Counted from the stretch's first letter, positions 43,908 through 52,605 are shown. The stretch: DNA of 64,000 nt from Inquilinus sp052113205 (GCF_052113205.1 NZ_JBFRCU010000025.1:16206-80205), one strand, 5' to 3'. Made by a program: numbers and translations. The notes: generated by a model from the letters alone, not told the origin.

Positions 43908-44471
43908 ATGGCCAAGACCCGCAAACCGAGCGAGGAAGAGCGCCGCCTGTGGCGTCTCGTGACGCAGGATGTCGCGCCGTTGCGGCCGCACGACACTGCA
44001 TCCCCTCCGCCGCCTCCGCCTGAACCAGCGCCGTCCCCGCCGCCGCGCCCGGCACCGCCCGGCCAGCGGCCTGCTGCCGCGGCGCCGAAGCAGACTGTTC
44101 CGGCCGCCGCGCCGAAGCGGCTGCGCTCCGGCGATCTGACCGGCATCGACGGGCATCGCGCCGACCGGCTGCGCCGCGGCAAGCAGGAGATCGAGGGCCG
44201 GCTCGACCTGCACGGCATGCGCCAGATCGAGGCGCATGACGCGCTGATCGGCTTCGTCGCCGCGGCCCAGCGGGCGGGCAAGAAGACGCTGCTGGTGATC
44301 ACCGGCAAGGGCAGCTTCTCGAACGGCGACAGCGTGCTGCGGGCCAATGTGCCGCTGTGGCTGAACGAGCGGCCGCTGCGCGACAAGATCCTGGCCATCA
44401 CCCCGGCCCATCCCCGCGACGGCGGCGCCGGCGCGCTCTACGTCGTGCTCAAGCGCCAGCGGGAGGGGTAG
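43908..44471 (+). CDS. Smr/MutS2 C-terminal domain protein
   Basis: Protein of 187 residues with a Pro-rich disordered region (residues 28-65) and a C-terminal Smr domain: GRLDLHGMRQIEAHDALIGF and TLLVITGKGSFSNGD, with the LDLHG and TGKG motifs expected for nuclease or nucleic-acid-binding activity. Smr proteins cleave RNA or DNA; recent work links some to ribosome rescue. In relatives a membrane-bound lytic transglycosylase gene (mltA) separates it from the Tim44-like gene; here they are only 88 bases apart. Confidence 0.9.
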   Translation: MAKTRKPSEEERRLWRLVTQDVAPLRPHDTASPPPPPPEPAPSPPPRPAPPGQRPAAAAPKQTVPAAAPKRLRSGDLTGIDGHRADRLRRGKQEIEGRLDLHGMRQIEAHDALIGFVAAAQRAGKKTLLVITGKGSFSNGDSVLRANVPLWLNERPLRDKILAITPAHPRDGGAGALYVVLKRQREG

Positions 44472-44473
44472 GC

Positions 44474-44498
44474 GGCTCGCACCGGCGGTGCGAGCCTT
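44474..44498 (+). terminator. hairpin after smr
   Basis: GGCTCGCACC (44474-44483) pairs with GGTGCGAGCC (44487-44496) around a 3-base loop, 2 bases after the stop. It lacks a real T run, so termination is only likely. Confidence 0.55.
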
Positions 44499-44514
44499 GC
44501 CGACGAAACATTAG

Positions 44515-44603
44515 CCCGTCATGGCGAGCCCCGAAGGGGCGTGGCCATCCAGCGGTCCCGACCCGATGGATGGCCACGGCGCTGCGCGCCTCGCCATGAC
44601 GGG
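44515..44603. repeat. REP-like palindromic element, GTCATGGCGAGCC family
   Basis: CCCGTCATGGCGAGCCCCGA at the left and GCCTCGCCATGACGGG at the right are inverted repeats; inside, GTGGCCATCCAGC faces ATGGATGGCCAC. It lies between smr and the orphan antitoxin, in the spot where a toxin gene would be expected. Confidence 0.88.
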
Positions 44604-44637
44604 GAAGAGCCGAAAAATCGATCTCAAAGGGCTGGTA

Positions 44638-44892
44638 TCATTCCCGCTCGGCTTCTTTCCTCCGTTCGGCCAGGAAGTCATCCACCGACGCTCCCGCCGA
44701 CCGATCACCGAGCAGCTGCCGCGTGATAGCCTGAGCCTGGGCGACCGCCTCCGCGACCGTCCGGATTCTGATATCACGACCATCGAGTTCGACCAGGACA
44801 TCGCCGCCATGCTCGAGGCCGACGGCGCTCCGCCGTTCCAGCGGGATAGTCATCTCGCCGGATGCGGACACTTTGGCTCTGACCGGTTTCAT
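44638..44892 (-). CDS. AbrB/MazE-type antitoxin, apparently orphan
   Basis: Small protein of 84 residues. The N-terminal swapped-hairpin domain reads VRAKVSASGEMTIPLERRSA and GGDVLVELDGRDIRIRTVAE; the acidic C-terminal tail (GASVDDFLAERRKEAERE) resembles toxin-binding tails. ATG 44892 was chosen because the fold begins there. No toxin gene follows: its 3' side is a REP element and then convergent smr. It may protect against a toxin elsewhere or be a remnant. It is transcribed in the same direction as the LysR gene upstream. Confidence 0.75.
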   Translation of the reverse strand: MKPVRAKVSASGEMTIPLERRSAVGLEHGGDVLVELDGRDIRIRTVAEAVAQAQAITRQLLGDRSAGASVDDFLAERRKEAERE

Positions 44893-44957
44893 GGGCCTGT
44901 CCAAAACGACGACAGCGGAAAGCATGGCGCCGGTCACGCCCAACGGCAAGCCGGTGC

Positions 44958-45845
44958 TCAGCTCGGACGATTGCTCCCGAACTCCGCCAAGATCCACTCC
45001 CGCACCGCCGCCATCGCTTCATCCTCCGGGCCTGGCCGGCGGACCAAGTGGAAGCCCATGCCTTCGATTGCCGGGCCGAAGGGCTGGACCAGCGTGCCGG
45101 CCGCCAGCTCCGCCGCCACCAGCGTCAGGCTCAGCAGGCCGACGCCGTGGCCGGCCGCCACCGCCTGGATGGCGTGGCTCTCATCGGTGCAGTGCAAGGC
45201 CGAGGNGCTCTGCTCCGGCAGGCCCGCGGCGGCGAACCAGCGCGGCCAGGATGGCTTCTCCGGATGCGGCACCCGCCACTCGAAATGCACCAGCCGGTGC
45301 TGTGCCAGCTGCTCCGGCGCCGTCAGCCCCAGCGCGGGATGCGCCACCGGCGCCAGCCGGTCAGTGCCCAGCGGCTCCGACCGCAGCCCGGGATACACGC
45401 CGCCGCCATAGCGGATGGCCAGGTCGGCGGTGCCGGCGGCGAGATCGACCGGCTCGTCCGCCGCCAGCAGGCGCAGGGTGACGTCCGGCCGCCGCTCCTG
45501 CAACGACGCGACGCGGGGCACCAGCAGCCGGGCGGTGAAGGCGCGGGTGGCAGTCAGGGTCACGGTGCTCGGCCGGGATCTGGCCGACAGCCCGTCGATG
45601 GTGCGGGCGAAGGCGTCGAAGCCGTCGCGCAGCACCGGGTACAGGCGCTGCGCCGCCTCGGTCATCACCACCTGCCGGGTCCGCCGCTCGAACAGCCGCA
45701 GCCCCATCGTCTGCTCCAGCAGGCGGATCTGGTGGCTCACGGCCGTCGGGGTCACCAGCAGCTCCTCGGCGGCGTGCTTGAAGCTGAGATGGCGGGCGGC
45801 GGCCTCGAAGGCGCGCAGGGCGGCGAGCGGGGGCAGGCGGCGCAT
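44958..45845 (-). CDS. LysR family regulator, GcvA-like
   Basis: Transcription regulator of 295 residues. The N-terminal winged helix is RRLPPLAALRAFEAAARHLS and AAEELLVTPTAVSHQIRLLE, the GcvA type; the C-terminal substrate domain contains VTLTATRAFTARLLVPRV and LAIRYGGGVYPGL. ATG 45845 starts the usual family N-terminus, though ATG 45878 is in frame. An unresolved base at 45206 leaves one residue undefined. It is divergent from the azoreductase gene and probably controls it. Confidence 0.9.
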   Translation of the reverse strand: MRRLPPLAALRAFEAAARHLSFKHAAEELLVTPTAVSHQIRLLEQTMGLRLFERRTRQVVMTEAAQRLYPVLRDGFDAFARTIDGLSARSRPSTVTLTATRAFTARLLVPRVASLQERRPDVTLRLLAADEPVDLAAGTADLAIRYGGGVYPGLRSEPLGTDRLAPVAHPALGLTAPEQLAQHRLVHFEWRVPHPEKPSWPRWFAAAGLPEQSXSALHCTDESHAIQAVAAGHGVGLLSLTLVAAELAAGTLVQPFGPAIEGMGFHLVRRPGPEDEAMAAVREWILAEFGSNRPS

Positions 45846-45954
45846 GGTGGTCCGGACGGATGAATCTGTCTCAGCCATAGGATGAGGGATTCGCCTTTGT
45901 CNGCAAGCCGGAAAGCGCACATCTGCTGGGCTGGAGACCTTCCGGAGCTTAGCC

Positions 45955-46614
45955 ATGACCACGATCCTGCACATCGATTCCAGCGCCCGCCTCGGCCGCT
46001 CGCACACGCGCCGCCTGTCGGCCTGTTTCGTCGAGGCCTGGCTGGCCCGGCGGCCGCACGACACGGTGATCCGCCGCGATGTCGGGCTGGAGCCGCCGCC
46101 GCCGGTGACCGAGGCCTGGATCGCCGCTGCGTTCACGAAGCCGGAGCGGCGGACGCCGGAGATGCGCGCGACCCTGGCGGTCAGCGACGCGCTGGTCGAC
46201 GAGCTGGAGCGCGCCGATCTGATCGTCGCCGGGGTGCCGATGTACAATTTCGGCCTGCCGGCGCAGATGAAGGCCTGGGTCGACAATATCGTCCGGGTCG
46301 GCCGTACCTTCGGCTTCGACCGCAGCCGGCCGGGCGAGCCCTACTGGCCGATGCTGTCCGGCAAGCGGCTGGTGATGCTCGGCGCCCGCGGCGACTGGGG
46401 CTACGGGCCGGGGGAACGCATCGCCGGCCTGAACCATGTCGAGCCGCATCTGCAGACGGTGTTCCGCTACATCGGCATCACCGACGCGGTGTCGATCGCC
46501 GCGGAGTACGACGAGTTCGCCGATGAGCGGATCCAGCAGTCGCTGCAGGCGGCCGAGGCGGAGATCGACCGGCTGGTGGCGCGGATGACCGCGGAGGCGC
46601 AGGCGGCCGCGTAG
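45955..46614 (+). CDS. FMN-dependent NADH-azoreductase (AzoR type)
   Basis: Flavodoxin-fold oxidoreductase of 219 residues. FMN-binding TILHIDSSARLGRSHTRRLS is at the N-terminus, followed by VAGVPMYNFGLPAQMKAWVD near residue 95 and MLGARGDWGYG near residue 140, the AzoR pattern. It reduces quinones and azo dyes with NADH, usually as stress defence. It is divergent from a LysR gene across a short gap, a typical regulator-target pair. Confidence 0.9.
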   Translation: MTTILHIDSSARLGRSHTRRLSACFVEAWLARRPHDTVIRRDVGLEPPPPVTEAWIAAAFTKPERRTPEMRATLAVSDALVDELERADLIVAGVPMYNFGLPAQMKAWVDNIVRVGRTFGFDRSRPGEPYWPMLSGKRLVMLGARGDWGYGPGERIAGLNHVEPHLQTVFRYIGITDAVSIAAEYDEFADERIQQSLQAAEAEIDRLVARMTAEAQAAA

Positions 46615-46697
46615 TCCCGAGACTTTCACGTACCTGTCATCCGGCCGTCATCGGCCATCCCCACTCTCCCGCCGCGTTCCGTTCGAGAGGGGATCCC

Positions 46698-48080
46698 ATG
46701 CTTCCGTTCCGCCGCGCCGCCGCGTCCCTGCTTATCCTGGCCCTGTCCGTCGCCCCTGCCCTTGCGGGCGACGACCCAGCGCCGCCGGCCTATCCGGCGG
46801 TGCTGGAAGGTCATGCCGTGCTGCCGGCGATGACCTTCGCTGCGCCGCCGGCCGATGCGCCGGCGATGTTCGCCACCTCGGCCAAGTTCGCCGGCCCGAC
46901 CCTGGCCCGGATCGATCGGCCCTTCAGCGTCATGGGCACCACCGGAGCCAAGGATGCGGTGCGCGAGACCGGCGTGCTGTTCCCCTTCGTCGGCCAGGCG
47001 GTGCAGGGCTTCAGCGGCATCAAGCCGGTCGGCAACGGCGAATATGTCGTCATCACCGACAACGGCTTCGGCGCCAAGGCGAACTCGCCGGACGCGATGC
47101 TGATGGTGCACCGGGTAAAGCCGGACTGGCAGGCGGGCCGGGTGTCGGTGCTGAACACGCTGTTCCTGAGCGACCCGGACCGGAAGGTGCCGTTCCGCAT
47201 CGTCACCGAGGCGACCAAGGAGCGCTATTTGACCGGCGCCGATTTCGACATCGAATCGGTGCAGTTGGTCGGCGACCACTACTGGTTCGGCGACGAGCTT
47301 GGCCCGTTCCTGATCGAGACCGACGCGGCTGGCCGGGTGCTGACCGTGGTCGACACGGTGGCGGACGGCAAGCCGGTGCGCTCGCCCGACAATCCCTACA
47401 TCACCATGCCGGGCGCCCCCGGCCCGGTCGCCTTCGAATCGCGCCGCAGCAAGGGCTTCGAGGGCATGGCGGCGTCCGAGGACGGCAAGACCCTGTACCC
47501 GCTGCTCGAGGGCGGGCTGTGGGATGCGGCCAAGGGCGCGCCGGAAACCGACGCCCAGGGCCATGAGCTGCTGCGCGTGCTCGAATTCGACGTCGCGTCG
47601 AAAAGCTTCACCGGCAAGTCGTGGAAGTACCGGCTCGAGGCCAACGGCAACTCGATCGGCGACTTCAACCTGATCGGCGGCACCCGCGGCCTGATCATCG
47701 AGCGCGACCAGGGCGAGGGCGACGTGGCCAGCGCCTGCCAGGGCGCGCCGAAGCCGGACTGCTTCGCCACCCCGGCCAAGCTCAAGCGGGTGTTCCTGGT
47801 CGACCTGGCGGATGCCGATGCCGACGGGACCTTGCGCAAGATCGGCTCGATCGACCTGCTGGCGATGCAGGACCCGCAGCACAAGGCGCGCCAGGGCGGG
47901 CATGACGGAGTGCTGAGCTTCCCCTTCGTCACCATCGAGAACGTGGCGCGGGTCGACGCCGACCACATCATCGTCGCCAACGACAACAACCTGCCCTTCT
48001 CCTCCGGCCGCGCCGTGGACCGGCAGGACGATGAGGAGTTCGTGCTGCTCAAGGTCACCGAGCTGCTGAACGCGAAATAG
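46698..48080 (+). CDS. exported phytase-like esterase domain protein
   Basis: Secreted protein of 460 residues. A Sec signal peptide (FRRAAASLLILALSVAPALA) is followed by a six-bladed-propeller-like domain seen in PF13449 (esterase-like activity of phytase): LVGDHYWFGDELGPFLIETD, SKGFEGMAASEDGKTLYPLL, DFNLIGGTRGLIIERDQGEG and DADHIIVANDNNLPFSSGRA. Its substrate is not known; family members are linked with phosphate or alkaline-phosphatase-like functions. It stands alone, 83 bases after the azoreductase gene. Confidence 0.88.
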   Translation: MLPFRRAAASLLILALSVAPALAGDDPAPPAYPAVLEGHAVLPAMTFAAPPADAPAMFATSAKFAGPTLARIDRPFSVMGTTGAKDAVRETGVLFPFVGQAVQGFSGIKPVGNGEYVVITDNGFGAKANSPDAMLMVHRVKPDWQAGRVSVLNTLFLSDPDRKVPFRIVTEATKERYLTGADFDIESVQLVGDHYWFGDELGPFLIETDAAGRVLTVVDTVADGKPVRSPDNPYITMPGAPGPVAFESRRSKGFEGMAASEDGKTLYPLLEGGLWDAAKGAPETDAQGHELLRVLEFDVASKSFTGKSWKYRLEANGNSIGDFNLIGGTRGLIIERDQGEGDVASACQGAPKPDCFATPAKLKRVFLVDLADADADGTLRKIGSIDLLAMQDPQHKARQGGHDGVLSFPFVTIENVARVDADHIIVANDNNLPFSSGRAVDRQDDEEFVLLKVTELLNAK

Positions 48081-48117
48081 GCGGGATGGCCTCCGCGCGG
48101 CTTGTCCCGCGGGGGCC

Positions 48118-48939
48118 TCAGCCCTCGACGAACCGCCAGCCCCGGTCGCCGGCCTCGATCCGGCCGATCGGGCTGACATGGCTGCCGGTGACCCGCCAGC
48201 CATGCTTCGCCGCCTCTTCCAACAGGAAGCGGCGGCTCCGCACGGCCAGCGCCGGATCGAGGTCGTATTCGAGGCCGGCCTCCGGGTCTTCGACCTGCAG
48301 GGCGCCGAGGTGGAAGGCATCGGCCCAGATCAGCAGGGCGTCCCGGCCCTCGCCGATCAGATAGCCGCTGTGCCCGGGCGTGTGGCCGGGCAGCGGCACG
48401 GCCTCGACCCCGGGCATGCCGTCGACCGGCCCCGGCGCGACGGCGCGGAGGCGGCCGGCATAGGCCCGGGTCAGGGTGGCGACGGTCTTGAAGTTGCCGC
48501 GCCGGGCCGGCGGAAAGGTCTCGGCGACGGCCGGATCGCTGAAGAAGGCGAAATCCCCTTCCGGGAACAGGATCTCGGCTCGCGGCAGCCAGGCCTGATC
48601 GCCGTCGAGCAGGCCGAGGGCGTGGTCGCCGTGCGGATGGGTCAGCAGCACGCGGTCGACCTCCTCCGGGCGCACCCCGGCCGCCGCCAGGGCCTCGCGC
48701 GCCTTGCCGAGCGCCGAGCCCCAATGGTCGCCGGTGCCGGCATCGATCAGCGAGACCCCGTTCTCTCCCCGCAGCAGATAGCAGTTGACGTCGATGCTGA
48801 TCTTGTCGCCGGGCCAGCCGTCGATCAGCCGCCGGCGTGCTTCCTCGCCGGCGGCATGGATCAGCACGGATTTGGGGGCCTCGAAGATGCCGTCGAGGAG
48901 CACGGTCAGGTCATAGGGGCCGAAGCGCCTCACGGACAT
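48118..48939 (-). CDS. MBL-fold metallo-hydrolase
   Basis: Cytoplasmic metallo-beta-lactamase-fold hydrolase, 273 residues. Metal motif VLLTHPHGDHALGLLDGD near residue 100, second His in PLPGHTPGHSGYLI, Asp in LIWADAFHLG, and terminal His in GSHVSPIG. The family includes lactonases and thioesterase-like enzymes; the substrate is unknown. GGGGG precedes ATG 48939. It lies downstream of hslU on the same strand, 23 bases away, so it may be read from the hslVU message. Confidence 0.87.
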   Translation of the reverse strand: MSVRRFGPYDLTVLLDGIFEAPKSVLIHAAGEEARRRLIDGWPGDKISIDVNCYLLRGENGVSLIDAGTGDHWGSALGKAREALAAAGVRPEEVDRVLLTHPHGDHALGLLDGDQAWLPRAEILFPEGDFAFFSDPAVAETFPPARRGNFKTVATLTRAYAGRLRAVAPGPVDGMPGVEAVPLPGHTPGHSGYLIGEGRDALLIWADAFHLGALQVEDPEAGLEYDLDPALAVRSRRFLLEEAAKHGWRVTGSHVSPIGRIEAGDRGWRFVEG

Positions 48940-48962
48940 GTCGATCCCCCTTTTGCCGACGC

Positions 48963-50279
48963 TTACAGAATGAACTTGCTCAGATCGGCGTTCTTGGTCA
49001 GCGCCCCGACCTTGTCGTGGACATAGGCCGCGTCGATCCGCACCGTCTCGCCGGAGCGGTCGGAGGCGGTGAAGCTGACCTCGTCCAGCAGGCGCTCCAG
49101 CACCGTGTGCAGCCGGCGGGCACCGATGTTCTCGACCGCGCGGTTCACCTCCGCCGCCAGGTCGGCCAGGGCGTCGATCGCGTCCTCTGTGAAGTCCAGC
49201 GTCACCTCCTCGGTGCCGAGGAGCGCCGTGTACTGCTTGACCAGGCTGTGCTCCGGCTCGGTCAGGATGCGGCGGAAATCGTCGCGGGTCAGGGCCTGCA
49301 GCTCGACCCGGATCGGCAGGCGGCCCTGCAGCTCCGGCAGCAGGTCGGACGGCTTGGCCAGCTGGAAGGCGCCGGAGGCGATGAACAGGATGTAGTCGGT
49401 GCGCACCGTGCCATATTTGGTCGCCACCTGGGTGCCCTCGATCAGCGGCAGCAGGTCGCGCTGCACGCCCTCGCGGCTGACATCGGCGCCGCCGCGCTCC
49501 GACCGCGCGGTGATCTTGTCGATCTCGTCGAGGAACACGATGCCGTTCTGCTCGACCAGGTGGATCGCCTCGGCCGTCACCTTCTCCTGGTCCAGCAGCT
49601 TGTCCGATTCCTCGGCCAGCAGCACGGCGTGGCTCTCCACCACGGTCATGCGGCGCGGCTTGGTGCGGTTGCCGAAGGCCTTGCCGAACATGTCGTTGAG
49701 GTTGAGCATCCCCATCTGGGCGCCCGGCATGCCGGGAATGTCGAAGGTCGGCATCCCGCCGCCGGTATCGGCCACCTGGATCTCGATCTCGCGGTCGTTC
49801 AGCTGGCCCTCGCGCAGCATCTTGCGGAACTTCTGCCGGGTCTCGGCCGAGGCGTTCTCGCCCACCAGCGCGTCCAGCACCCGCTCCTCGGCGCGGATCT
49901 CGGCCTTGGCCGCGACCTCCTTGCGCAGCGTCTCGCGGGTCATCTTGATCGCGATCTCCAAGAGGTCGCGGATGATCTGCTCGACATCGCGGCCGACATA
50001 GCCGACCTCGGTGAACTTGGTCGCCTCGACCTTCAGGAACGGCGCGTTGGCCAGCTTCGCCAGGCGGCGCGCGATCTCGGTCTTGCCGACGCCGGTCGGT
50101 CCGATCATCAGGATGTTCTTCGGCAGCACCTCCTCGCGCAGCGCTTCCGGCAACTGCTGGCGGCGCCAGCGGTTGCGGAGCGCAATGGCGACGGCGCGCT
50201 TGGCGTCGTGCTGGCCGACGATGAAGCGGTCGAGCTCGGAGACGATCTCGCGCGGGCTGAAATTGGCGGTGTCGGTCAT
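48963..50279 (-). CDS. hslU: ATP-dependent protease ATPase subunit HslU
   Basis: AAA+ unfoldase that feeds proteins into HslV, 438 residues. Walker A MIGPTGVGKTEIARRLA is near residue 60, Walker B GIVFLDEIDKITARS near residue 245, with SREGVQRDLLPLIEGT and the sensor II region AVENIGARRLHTVLERLLDE. The C-terminal tail (NADLSKFIL) is the peptide that activates HslV. It follows hslV with 43 bases between. Confidence 0.98.
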   Translation of the reverse strand: MTDTANFSPREIVSELDRFIVGQHDAKRAVAIALRNRWRRQQLPEALREEVLPKNILMIGPTGVGKTEIARRLAKLANAPFLKVEATKFTEVGYVGRDVEQIIRDLLEIAIKMTRETLRKEVAAKAEIRAEERVLDALVGENASAETRQKFRKMLREGQLNDREIEIQVADTGGGMPTFDIPGMPGAQMGMLNLNDMFGKAFGNRTKPRRMTVVESHAVLLAEESDKLLDQEKVTAEAIHLVEQNGIVFLDEIDKITARSERGGADVSREGVQRDLLPLIEGTQVATKYGTVRTDYILFIASGAFQLAKPSDLLPELQGRLPIRVELQALTRDDFRRILTEPEHSLVKQYTALLGTEEVTLDFTEDAIDALADLAAEVNRAVENIGARRLHTVLERLLDEVSFTASDRSGETVRIDAAYVHDKVGALTKNADLSKFIL

Positions 50280-50322
50280 TTCGGGTCCTTCGCGGCCTCG
50301 GGTCGGTCGGCGGGGGCCGCGA

Positions 50323-50871
50323 TCACAGGCTTTCCAGAGTGACGTTGTGGTTGGTGTAGATGCAGATGTCGCCGGCGATCTTCATCGCCTTGCGCGCCAC
50401 AGTCTCGGCGTCCAGCTCGGGGCTCTCCATGAAGGCGCGGGCGGCGGCCAGCGCGAAGGGCCCGCCGGAGCCGATGCCGATCAGCCCGTCATCCGGCTCC
50501 AGCACGTCGCCGGTGCCGGTCAGGATCAGCGACACTCGGGCGTCGCACACCGCCATCATCGCCTCCAGCCGGCGCAGATAGCGGTCGGTGCGCCAATCCT
50601 TGGCCAGCTCGACGCAAGCGCGGGCCAGCTGGCCCGGGTGCTTCTCCAGCTTGGCCTCGAGCCGCTCGAACAGCGCCATGGCGTCGGCCGTCGCCCCGGC
50701 GAAGCCGGCGATGACGCTGCCGTCGCCCAGGCGGCGCACCTTGCGGGCTGTGCCCTTCATCACGGTGTTGCCGGCGGTGACCTGACCGTCACCGGCGATG
50801 ACGACGCGGTCGTTCTTGCGCACGGCGAGGATGGTGGTGCCGTGCCAGGCGGCACTCTCGGAAGACGACAT
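50323..50871 (-). CDS. hslV: ATP-dependent protease peptidase subunit HslV
   Basis: Proteasome-like threonine peptidase, 182 residues. In AAWHGTTILAVRKNDRVVIA the first Thr of GTT is the nucleophile after a short propeptide of about 11 residues; AGDGQVTAGN and SGGPFALAAARAF are family blocks. ATG 50871 was chosen so that the propeptide is short, although the frame extends upstream. hslVU lies between the origin-arm genes and the his operon, as in relatives. Confidence 0.97.
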   Translation of the reverse strand: MSSSESAAWHGTTILAVRKNDRVVIAGDGQVTAGNTVMKGTARKVRRLGDGSVIAGFAGATADAMALFERLEAKLEKHPGQLARACVELAKDWRTDRYLRRLEAMMAVCDARVSLILTGTGDVLEPDDGLIGIGSGGPFALAAARAFMESPELDAETVARKAMKIAGDICIYTNHNVTLESL

Positions 50872-51318
50872 GCAGGATTCCGGAAACGCTGAGGATAGGA
50901 CGGGCCGTCCGGCCCGCACCGCCTAGATTGGGCCATCCGGCGGGGGGATCAAGTCTCGGCGACCGTCCGGCAGGGGATCAGGGAGGTGGGAGCCCGCGTG
51001 TCCAGCCATGCTTTGCGGCAATCTCTGCAAACACGACATCAGCAGGGCGCACGCGACCTTCGCGCGCTGCGGCAAGGCCATCCTCGATGCGCCGGACCCG
51101 CCATGCCTTCGTGCGCATCGTGGTGGCGTCGGTAGGCCGAATCTGGCTCATCAGTCATTCCCGTGCTCTCTCACAATCATAGAATGACCGCCCTTCGTCG
51201 AGAAGACGCAGACCGGCGGTCATGCCTGCTTTCCCGCGCACTGCCGGCAGGCCCCCTGCTTTCCCGGCATGGCTCGGCGGCTGGCGATGCACCGGTCTTC
51301 CTGTTAAGACACCAAGCC
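50872..51318. other. 447-base gap between hslV and hisB
   Basis: It must carry the divergent promoters of hslVU and the his operon. The only coding candidate is a 57-codon frame at 50978-51151 on the minus strand. On the + strand, 51152-51318 shows no clear ribosome-binding site for hisB and no histidine attenuator. Confidence 0.5.
50978..51151 (-). CDS. small antitoxin-like protein, uncertain
   Basis: Frame of 57 residues starting MSQIRPTDATTMRTKAWR and ending AEIAAKHGWTRGLPPP, too short for standard gene finders. The middle (RRIEDGLAAAREGRVRPAD) resembles the C-terminal half of short RelB/ParD-type antitoxins. No toxin partner is adjacent and there is no clear upstream gene. It may be a remnant, or a real small gene. 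Confidence 0.35.
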   Translation of the reverse strand: MSQIRPTDATTMRTKAWRVRRIEDGLAAAREGRVRPADVVFAEIAAKHGWTRGLPPP

Positions 51319-51951
51319 ATGGACGGAACCGCTTCCACCCCCGCCGCCTCTGCCCGCTCCGCGACCGTCGACCGCGTCACCCGCGAGACGCGGATCAGCG
51401 CCACGGTCGATCTCGACGGCACCGGCCGCTCCGACATCCAGACCGGTGTCGGCTTCCTCGACCATATGCTGGACCAGCTGGCCCGGCACGGGCTGTTCGA
51501 CCTGACGGTCCGGGCCGAGGGCGACCTCCATATCGATTTCCACCACACCACCGAGGATGTCGGCATCACCCTCGGCCAGGCCTTCGCCAAGGCGCTGGGC
51601 GACCGCCGCGGCATCCAGCGCTATGGCGAGGCGCATGTGCCGATGGACGAGGCGCTGTCCCGCGTCGCCGTCGACATCTCGGCCCGGCCCTATCTGGTGT
51701 GGGATGTCCGCTTCACCCGCGACAAGCTGGGCGAGATGGACACCGAGCTGTTCCGCGAATGGTTCCACGCCTTCGCCCAGAATGCCGGGCTGACGCTGCA
51801 CGTCGCCAACCTGTACGGCGAGAACAACCACCATATCGTCGAAAGCTGCTTCAAGGCGCTGGCCCGCGCGCTGCGCGCCGCCACCGCCATCGACAGCCGC
51901 CGCCCGGACGCTGTGCCCTCGACCAAGGGCACGCTCGGCGGCTCCCTCTAG
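51319..51951 (+). CDS. hisB: imidazoleglycerol-phosphate dehydratase
   Basis: Sixth step of histidine synthesis, 210 residues. Manganese-binding His motifs are GVGFLDHMLDQLARHGLFDL, DFHHTTEDVGI and YGENNHHIVESCFKALARAL. It is a monofunctional HisB without the phosphatase domain of enterobacteria. It opens the hisB-hisH-[acetyltransferase]-hisA-hisF-hisE run. Confidence 0.97.
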   Translation: MDGTASTPAASARSATVDRVTRETRISATVDLDGTGRSDIQTGVGFLDHMLDQLARHGLFDLTVRAEGDLHIDFHHTTEDVGITLGQAFAKALGDRRGIQRYGEAHVPMDEALSRVAVDISARPYLVWDVRFTRDKLGEMDTELFREWFHAFAQNAGLTLHVANLYGENNHHIVESCFKALARALRAATAIDSRRPDAVPSTKGTLGGSL

Positions 51952-51966
51952 CTCCGGGACTCCCGC

Positions 51967-52605
51967 ATGGCCATCGCCGTGATCGACTACGGCTCCGGCA
52001 ACCTCCGCTCGGCGGCCAAGGCGCTGGAACGCGCCGCAGCGGAGCGTGGGGTATCGCAGGAGATCATCGTCACCGCCGATGCCGAGGTGGTGCGCCGGGC
52101 CGACCGGCTGGTGCTGCCGGGCGTCGGCGCCTTCGGCGACTGCAGCCAGGCCCTCGGCGCGATACCGGGCCTGCGCGAGGTGCTGGACGAGCGGGTGAAG
52201 CAGGCCGGCATTCCCTTTCTCGGTATCTGCGTCGGCATGCAGGTGATGGCCGGGGTCGGCCATGAGCATGGCGACTTCCTCGGCCTCGACTGGATCCATG
52301 GCGCGGTGGTGCCGCTGGCCCCGGCCGACCCCGACCTGGTGGTGCCGCAGATGGGCTGGAACACCCTGGCGGTGGAGGCGGCGCATCCGGTGCTGGACGG
52401 GCTGGCCGGCCAGGACGTCTATTTCGCCCATTCCTATGTCATGGTGCCGGCCGACCCGGCCGAGGTGCTGGCGACGGTCGACTATGGCGGGGCGCAGACC
52501 GCCGCGGTCGGCCGCGACAACTGGATCGGCGTGCAGTTCCATCCGGAGAAGAGCCAGGCGGCCGGGCTGAGGCTGCTCGGCAACTTCGTGACCTGGACGC
52601 CATGA
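51967..52605 (+). CDS. hisH: imidazole glycerol phosphate synthase subunit HisH
   Basis: Glutamine amidotransferase subunit supplying ammonia to HisF, 212 residues. Cys nucleophile in PFLGICVGMQVMAGVG near residue 83 and the His/Glu pair in GVQFHPEKSQAAGLRLL. It lies 15 bases after hisB and overlaps the next gene by ATGA. Confidence 0.97.
   Translation: MAIAVIDYGSGNLRSAAKALERAAAERGVSQEIIVTADAEVVRRADRLVLPGVGAFGDCSQALGAIPGLREVLDERVKQAGIPFLGICVGMQVMAGVGHEHGDFLGLDWIHGAVVPLAPADPDLVVPQMGWNTLAVEAAHPVLDGLAGQDVYFAHSYVMVPADPAEVLATVDYGGAQTAAVGRDNWIGVQFHPEKSQAAGLRLLGNFVTWTP

Noticed and set aside
46626..48320. 564-codon minus-strand frame opposite the phytase-like gene
   Set aside because: Shadow of an exported protein gene with clear signal peptide.
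51152..51180. Short frame ending IVREHGND just upstream of the 57-codon frame
   Set aside because: Only nine codons from the ATG and no other start; perhaps a remnant but not a gene.
50928..51182. 84-codon plus-strand frame in the hslV-hisB gap
   Set aside because: No ribosome-binding site and Arg/Ser-rich shadow composition; the minus-strand 57-codon frame is a better candidate.
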